From Actinophytocola sp044466355 (GTDB taxonomy: Bacteria; Actinomycetota; Actinomycetes; Mycobacteriales; Pseudonocardiaceae), in NCBI RefSeq assembly GCF_044466355.1, contig NZ_JBITMQ010000007.1:124001-188000 (forward strand): 64,000 nucleotides of DNA, read 5' to 3'. Each line of letters starts with the position of its first letter. Position 1 is the first letter of the stretch. Shown piece after piece: positions 60,227 to 64,000 of this stretch. A model generated the notes under the pieces. It was not told the DNA's origin, did no database searches, and worked only from the letters and a program-made list of their open reading frames with translations. A program made the translations under genes and the position numbers.

Positions 60227-61165
60227 CGTCCGGTACCAGCCGACCGCGTCGTCGATCTCGGCGGTGCCGAGCTCCGTAGGCGTGATACCGAGAGTGCGCC
60301 AGATGCGCGTGCTCTCATACCAGTGGTCCTCGGCGAGCAACGAGAACTGGTGGTCGGTCATGTTCGGGATGGCGCTGCGCGTCAGCTCGCGGTGCACATC
60401 GGACGGCAGGTCGTGTTCCGGCAGTGTGAGCCCGAGCGGCGCGCACACCTTGTGTGCCATGGCATGCACGCTCACCGGTCGCGGCTGGCTGACGTGGAAC
60501 ACCGCACCGGGCCGCGGCCCCCACGGCAGCCGGGCGAGTGCGGCGGGCACCTTGGCGAGGTCCTGGACGGACACAATGGACATCAGCGCGGAGCCGCCGT
60601 CGATCCACGCGGGCACTTTGTCCAGCAACCGCAACAGGGTCGGCACGAACCACCGGTCGCCCGGCCCGTAGGTGAGGTGCGGACGCAGGACGATGCCACC
60701 GACAGCGCGGACGGCGCGTTCAGCGGCGAGCTTGCTGCGGCTGGCGGCGGAGACCGGCGCGGGCGCGAGTAGTGACTCGGTCACGCCCTGGTGGACACCG
60801 TTGCCGTAGACGGAGGTCGTGCTGACGTAGATGACGCGCTTCGTGCCCGCGCGGCGCGCCTGGTCGAGGACGGCGAGTGTGCCGTCCGTGTTCACCGAGT
60901 CGCACTCGGCGACGTCGCGTCCGACGGTGGCGGCGAGGTGGATGAGGGTGACGACGTCGTCGCAGACGCCGCGCAGGTCGGCGGGGTTGGAGAGGTCGCC
61001 GCGGATACCGGTGACGCCCGCATCGACCATCCAGGAAGGGAGTTCGCCACGGCTCAGCACGCGGATCTCGGGCCGCTCGTGGGTATCCTCGGCGAGGAGA
61101 GCGCGCACGACGTGGGACCCGACGAAGCCGGTCCCGCCGGTCACCAAGATCGCGTTCCTGGGCAT
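60212..61165 (-). CDS. NAD-dependent epimerase/dehydratase-like SDR
   Basis: The 317-residue extended SDR has an intact cofactor motif ILVTGGTGFVGSHVVRALLA and LIHLAATVGRD. The catalytic YxxxK is altered: the stretch reads PVSAASRSKLAAERA, so Ala stands four residues before the Lys in place of Tyr. Genes of this kind are found in GBL loci next to afsA homologues (JadW2-like). It may reduce or tailor the butenolide signal, or have lost activity. An ARE-like operator lies 36 bases upstream of its ATG and is shared with receptor 3. Confidence 0.82.
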   Translation of the reverse strand: MPRNAILVTGGTGFVGSHVVRALLAEDTHERPEIRVLSRGELPSWMVDAGVTGIRGDLSNPADLRGVCDDVVTLIHLAATVGRDVAECDSVNTDGTLAVLDQARRAGTKRVIYVSTTSVYGNGVHQGVTESLLAPAPVSAASRSKLAAERAVRAVGGIVLRPHLTYGPGDRWFVPTLLRLLDKVPAWIDGGSALMSIVSVQDLAKVPAALARLPWGPRPGAVFHVSQPRPVSVHAMAHKVCAPLGLTLPEHDLPSDVHRELTRSAIPNMTDHQFSLLAEDHWYESTRIWRTLGITPTELGTAEIDDAVGWYRTLLAA

Positions 61166-61200
61166 GTTGCCAACCTCCGAACTGCGTCGTTGTGAGGAAC

Positions 61201-61225
61201 AATACCTACCACCCGGTATTTTTTC
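61201..61225. promoter_or_regulatory. ARE-like operator between the SDR and receptor 3 genes
   Basis: AATACC-TACCACCC-GGTATT (61201-61220) is a 6-bp-arm inverted repeat followed by a T-run. Its reverse strand shares ACCGGGTGGTAGGTATT with the site before the afsA-like gene. It lies in the divergent promoter of the SDR (61165) and receptor 3 (61343) genes. Confidence 0.7.
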
Positions 61226-61342
61226 GACCCCGTTCGCGTGAAATCTGGGCTAAGCTGAGGGAGGTTGGTCGGGGTTGGCGCGCGCGTTTCCGAGGCCCTG
61301 CGGGTCCTGCCTCGGTGACGCCTTTCGCGGCTGGAGGCAGGA

Positions 61343-61978
61343 GTGGCACGGCAAGAACGAGCGGAACGCACCCGCAACACGATCCTCGACGCGGCGGCGG
61401 CCGTGTTCGACGAGCACGGCTTCAACGGAGCCAGTCTGTCCGACATCCTGGCCAAGGCCGGGGTGACGAAGGGTGCCCTGTACTTCCACTTCTCCTCGAA
61501 GGAAGACCTCGCGCACGCGCTGGTGAGCGAGCAGTTCATCGTGGGCCAGGCGCTGCCCTCCGACCCCCCGACCGGCATCCAGACCGCGATCGACCTGTGC
61601 CACGACATGGCGAACTCGTTGCTCGGCAGCGTGCGCGTGCGGGCGAGCATCCGTCTCGTGATCGAGACCGGCACGTTCGCCGACCCTGCCCCCGACGCCT
61701 ACACGGGTTGGATCGAGATAGTGCGCAACTACATGGTGGCGGCCCAGGAACGCGGCGACCTCAAGGCCGACCTCGACCCCTACGTCATCGCCCGCTGGGT
61801 GATCGCGTCCTTCACCGGCATCCAGATCTCGTCGCAGGTGCTCTCCGGCCGCCAGGACATCCACGAGCGCGTCACGGAGATGTGGCGTATCGCGCTACCC
61901 GGTCTCGTGCCGCCTCGTCGAGTGGCGCGCTTCGTGCCGTCCGGCACCGCCGGCTTCGGCGCCAAGGACATCGCCTGA
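61343..61978 (+). CDS. GBL receptor (ArpA/ScbR-like TetR)
   Basis: The 211-residue canonical GBL receptor begins MARQERAERTRNTILDAAAA. Its HTH is HGFNGASLSDILAKAGVTKG followed by ALYFHFSSKEDLAHALVSEQ. The ligand domain has the conserved Trp region YVIARWVIASFTGIQISSQV and ends with the MWRIALPGLVP motif. Codon use is normal, unlike receptors 1 and 2. GTG 61343 follows GGAGGCAGGA. With the afsA-like gene downstream and the ARE upstream it is the most likely true signal receptor. Confidence 0.93.
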   Translation: MARQERAERTRNTILDAAAAVFDEHGFNGASLSDILAKAGVTKGALYFHFSSKEDLAHALVSEQFIVGQALPSDPPTGIQTAIDLCHDMANSLLGSVRVRASIRLVIETGTFADPAPDAYTGWIEIVRNYMVAAQERGDLKADLDPYVIARWVIASFTGIQISSQVLSGRQDIHERVTEMWRIALPGLVPPRRVARFVPSGTAGFGAKDIA

Positions 61979-62383
61979 ACCTCTCAGCTGAAGCCCGGTC
62001 GCTGACTGGCTGAGCCAAGTCGTGCGCGTGCGGGGGCCTTCGTCGACGCCTCCGCTTCGTTCGCGGCGAAGTGGTGGTGTCACCTCCGCTTCGAATCGGT
62101 GATCGGTGGTTGCCGTGCTGCCACGACGTCGTAGCGGCAGGCGGAGGTTTGTCCGTTTTGGGGTTCTCGCTCGCGTCTTACCGGTTGCCAGTTAGCCGCG
62201 AAAACCGCCGCTCCAGGGGTAGTCCAGGGTCGCTCGCGAAGCGTGGTGTATGGGTCGCGCTGCGCGATCGTTGCTGCTCGGCGGCGTTTTGTGCAGGCTA
62301 CCTGCGCAAACATGCACGTGCATCGAGCTCGGGCGGCTCAGCAGGAGCTGGAGGATCACTCGAAGTTCACGTCGCTACCCCTC
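61979..62383. other. Intergenic region before the afsA-like gene
   Basis: About 400 bp with no supported gene. It has several imperfect inverted repeats, such as CCTCCGCTTCG recurring near 62050 and 62087 and its partner CGAAGTGG. A hairpin TTGTGCAGG/CCTGCGCAA lies near 62291-62312. Base use is less C-rich than in neighbouring genes, so it could be a decayed gene. Confidence 0.3.
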
Positions 62384-62412
62384 GATAAAAAACCGGGTGG
62401 TAGGTATTCTTT
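62384..62412. promoter_or_regulatory. ARE-like operator before the afsA-like gene
   Basis: The AT-flanked ACCGGGTGGTAGGTATT (62392-62408), preceded by an A-run, matches the reverse strand of 61203-61219. It lies about 60 bases before the afsA-like start and should let the GBL receptor control signal synthesis. Confidence 0.7.
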
Positions 62413-62470
62413 CATCGTGGCTCAGATCACATGAACGAAGCCGCGGACGACATCTGGGCGGAGGATCGCC

Positions 62471-63430
62471 ATGACTACCGTGCTCAACGAAAACCGGCGG
62501 GACTTACTCAACGGCTTATCCGAGTTGGGGGCCGGTGTCCTTTTCCAGCAGACCCTCCCGAGGCATCTGGTGCACCGGGCCGCAGTCTCCGAAGTCTTCC
62601 TGACCAACCTCGCCGCCACCCGTGACGGCACCTTCCAGGTCGGCGCGCAGTGGCCGCGCTCCCACCAGTTCTTCGGCCCGAAGTCGCGACTGCACGACCC
62701 GATGCTCCTCACCGAGACCATCCGGCAGGCGACGCTCGCGATCGCGCACGAGTTCTACGAGGTGCCGCAGGGGACGCACTTCGTCATGCACGAGATCTCC
62801 TACGAGATCACCGAAGAGGGGCTGCGCCTCGGCTGCCGGCCCGCCGACGTCGTCCTCACGGCTGTCGCGCACAGCATTCGCAAGCGTGGCAAGACGGTCG
62901 CCGGCATGACCGTCGACTTCACGTGTTACCGCAACGATGTCAAGGTCGGCTCCGGTGGGGTGTCGTTCCGGTGCATCACGGCGGCCACGTACGCGCGGGT
63001 GCGCGGTGACCACATCGACGCGACGGTGGTGACGGAGAAGCAACCGGCTCCGGTCCCGCCGCACCTGGTCGGGCGTTACCAGGACTGCGACGTCGTGCTC
63101 GCACCGTCCGCTATGGACAACCTGTGGCTGGTGCGGGTGGACACCGATCACCCGGTGATGTTCGACCACCCGGTCGACCACGTGCCGGGCATGATGGCCA
63201 TCGAGGCGGCACGCCAGGCCGCACTCCTCGCGACCGGCAGTGCGGAGGGTGTGCCGGTGAAGGGGAAGTTCTCGTTCGAGCACTACATCGAGCTCGACGA
63301 GCCATGCGTCGTCGCCGCGGACACCGCCGCGCACGCCCCGGGGGACGGGCGGAGCTCGGTTCGCGTGAAGTTCGAACAGAGCGGTCGGACCGCCGTGGTG
63401 GGGGATCTCGAACTGCTCGCTCGCACCTGA
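62471..63430 (+). CDS. AfsA-type gamma-butyrolactone synthase
   Basis: The 319-residue protein has two AfsA hotdog repeats. The N-terminal half shows FQQTLPRHLVHRAAVSEVFL and DPMLLTETIRQATLAIAHEF. The C-terminal half shows FDHPVDHVPGMMAIEAARQA. AfsA condenses a beta-ketoacyl thioester with dihydroxyacetone phosphate to start GBL synthesis. ATG 62471 follows GGAGGATCGCC. An ARE-like site upstream implies control by the receptor encoded just before it. It defines a local quorum-type signal system with the SARP genes. Confidence 0.94.
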   Translation: MTTVLNENRRDLLNGLSELGAGVLFQQTLPRHLVHRAAVSEVFLTNLAATRDGTFQVGAQWPRSHQFFGPKSRLHDPMLLTETIRQATLAIAHEFYEVPQGTHFVMHEISYEITEEGLRLGCRPADVVLTAVAHSIRKRGKTVAGMTVDFTCYRNDVKVGSGGVSFRCITAATYARVRGDHIDATVVTEKQPAPVPPHLVGRYQDCDVVLAPSAMDNLWLVRVDTDHPVMFDHPVDHVPGMMAIEAARQAALLATGSAEGVPVKGKFSFEHYIELDEPCVVAADTAAHAPGDGRSSVRVKFEQSGRTAVVGDLELLART

Positions 63431-63731
63431 GCGCCCGTCCGGCCCGAATGCGAGGCCGCCATCTTTTTCAGTGCCGACCCGTCAGCGGCGACGTGTCACA
63501 CGATTCGCGCGACCACCACCTGTCGCGCAATCCAGGTAAGCGGCCGGCCCGGGTAGTCGGTGCGCCCGCACGAACTGCACGCACTGACGTCGCCGCTCGC
63601 CCATCAGGCGAGCGCACCCGGACCGACCGGTCTGGTTCTTGCGACCGACCGCCAATCTCGCTCCGCCGACCGATTGCCGTGCCGCGGCCGCGCGCAGGAC
63701 AATCGAAACAACGTTGAGATGGGGAGCGAAG
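63431..63731. other. Intergenic region, promoter of the last gene
   Basis: About 300 bp with no supported gene. A short hairpin GGCGAGCG/CGCTCGCC-like pairing occurs near 63590-63614. Nothing else stands out. Confidence 0.3.
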
Positions 63732-64000
63732 ATGGGCGAAGACCTCGGCTTTCCCGGCAACCGCGAGCTGCTCGAGCGGCAGCTGGCCAAGGCCACGACA
63801 CAGGTGCTGTTCCTGGCGCAGGACGCCCCGCCGGGCCATCACTCGCTGGCCGAACGCGCCACGGAGATGATTCGCGGCGTGGAGATCATGCCGGCGGAGG
63901 AACGTTTCTGGACCACCGAGCCGTCCCCGGCCGCCGTCGAGACCGCGGCGAAGGACGGCATCCCGCCGGACATCGCCGAGGCCTACGTCCGTGCGAAGAC
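63732..64000 (+). CDS. Unrecognised protein, truncated by the window end
   Basis: An open frame from ATG 63732 (after GGGGAGCGAAG) runs for at least 89 codons off the window. It begins MGEDLGFPGNRELLERQLAK and continues VLFLAQDAPPGHHSLAERAT. Codon use is typical, with strong third-position C/G, so it is real. I do not recognise the family from this part. Position and orientation suggest it may belong to the signalling or biosynthetic locus. Confidence 0.6.
   Translation, partial: MGEDLGFPGNRELLERQLAKATTQVLFLAQDAPPGHHSLAERATEMIRGVEIMPAEERFWTTEPSPAAVETAAKDGIPPDIAEAYVRAK

Overview
The window is high-GC actinomycete chromosome. The gene set points to the Pseudonocardiaceae/Actinosynnema-Lentzea-Saccharothrix group: actinobacterial integration host factor, a YbaB-WXG100 secretion locus, two citrate synthases, abundant TetR and SARP regulators, and a gamma-butyrolactone (GBL) locus. 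The genus is an inference; no rRNA or tRNA gene is visible.

Positions 1-31 kb are mostly housekeeping or catabolic genes. They hold a two-component/ABC exporter operon (36-3449), citrate synthase 2, a frameshifted remnant, a TetR gene, pdxH, an MFS exporter, and a permease/aldose epimerase/amidohydrolase run. Next come an acyl-CoA dehydrogenase, a sugar kinase, citrate synthase gltA, and an ABC pair whose ATPase has lost its catalytic residues. A YbaB/WXG100/M15-peptidase locus follows, then glpD with its TetR regulator and a divergent FAD oxidase, several envelope or secreted proteins, PadR, a thioesterase and an acyl-CoA ligase.

Positions 31-44 kb carry mihF, isochorismate synthase, a phosphopantetheinyl transferase, a VWA lipid-anchored or membrane protein, a second acyl-CoA ligase, a secreted M14 carboxypeptidase, an aldehyde dehydrogenase, an SDR, a DUF559 nuclease-like gene and a GlxA-type regulator.

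Positions 44.7-56.7 kb look like a biosynthetic gene cluster. Twelve minus-strand genes are almost all translationally coupled: aldehyde dehydrogenase, acyl-CoA-dehydrogenase-like flavoprotein, class III aminotransferase, SRPBCC protein, small membrane protein, VlmB-like diiron protein, KAS III, ACP, KS, desaturase, MaoC and a diacylglycerol-kinase-like protein. They are divergent from a DUF2156/MprF-C-terminal-type aminoacyl-tRNA transferase gene. My inference is a lipid chain assembled on an ACP, turned into an amine, then N-oxidised and conjugated to an aminoacyl group. This parallels valanimycin/elaiomycin-type azoxy pathways.

Positions 56.9-64 kb are the regulatory end of that cluster: two SARP activators, three GBL-receptor-type TetR genes, an AfsA-type GBL synthase, an SDR, and ARE-like operators in front of the SARP, SDR/receptor and afsA-like genes. 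Two of the receptor genes share a 374-bp block that appears identical and has a strong G/T skew (GRINS-like), while their ligand-binding halves differ.

Several kinds of structured repeat run through the window. The first is a palindromic extragenic element (arms like CGAGTTGTACGTTTCGTGCA flanked by GCGAGTCGCG units) at five loci, one of which is split around the DUF559 gene. The second is paired DnaA boxes with an exact 19-bp register at four loci. The third is a 60-bp conserved core beside each citrate synthase gene. The fourth is a short palindrome ACCTGAC-N4-GTCAGGT, perfect five times and always inside coding sequence.
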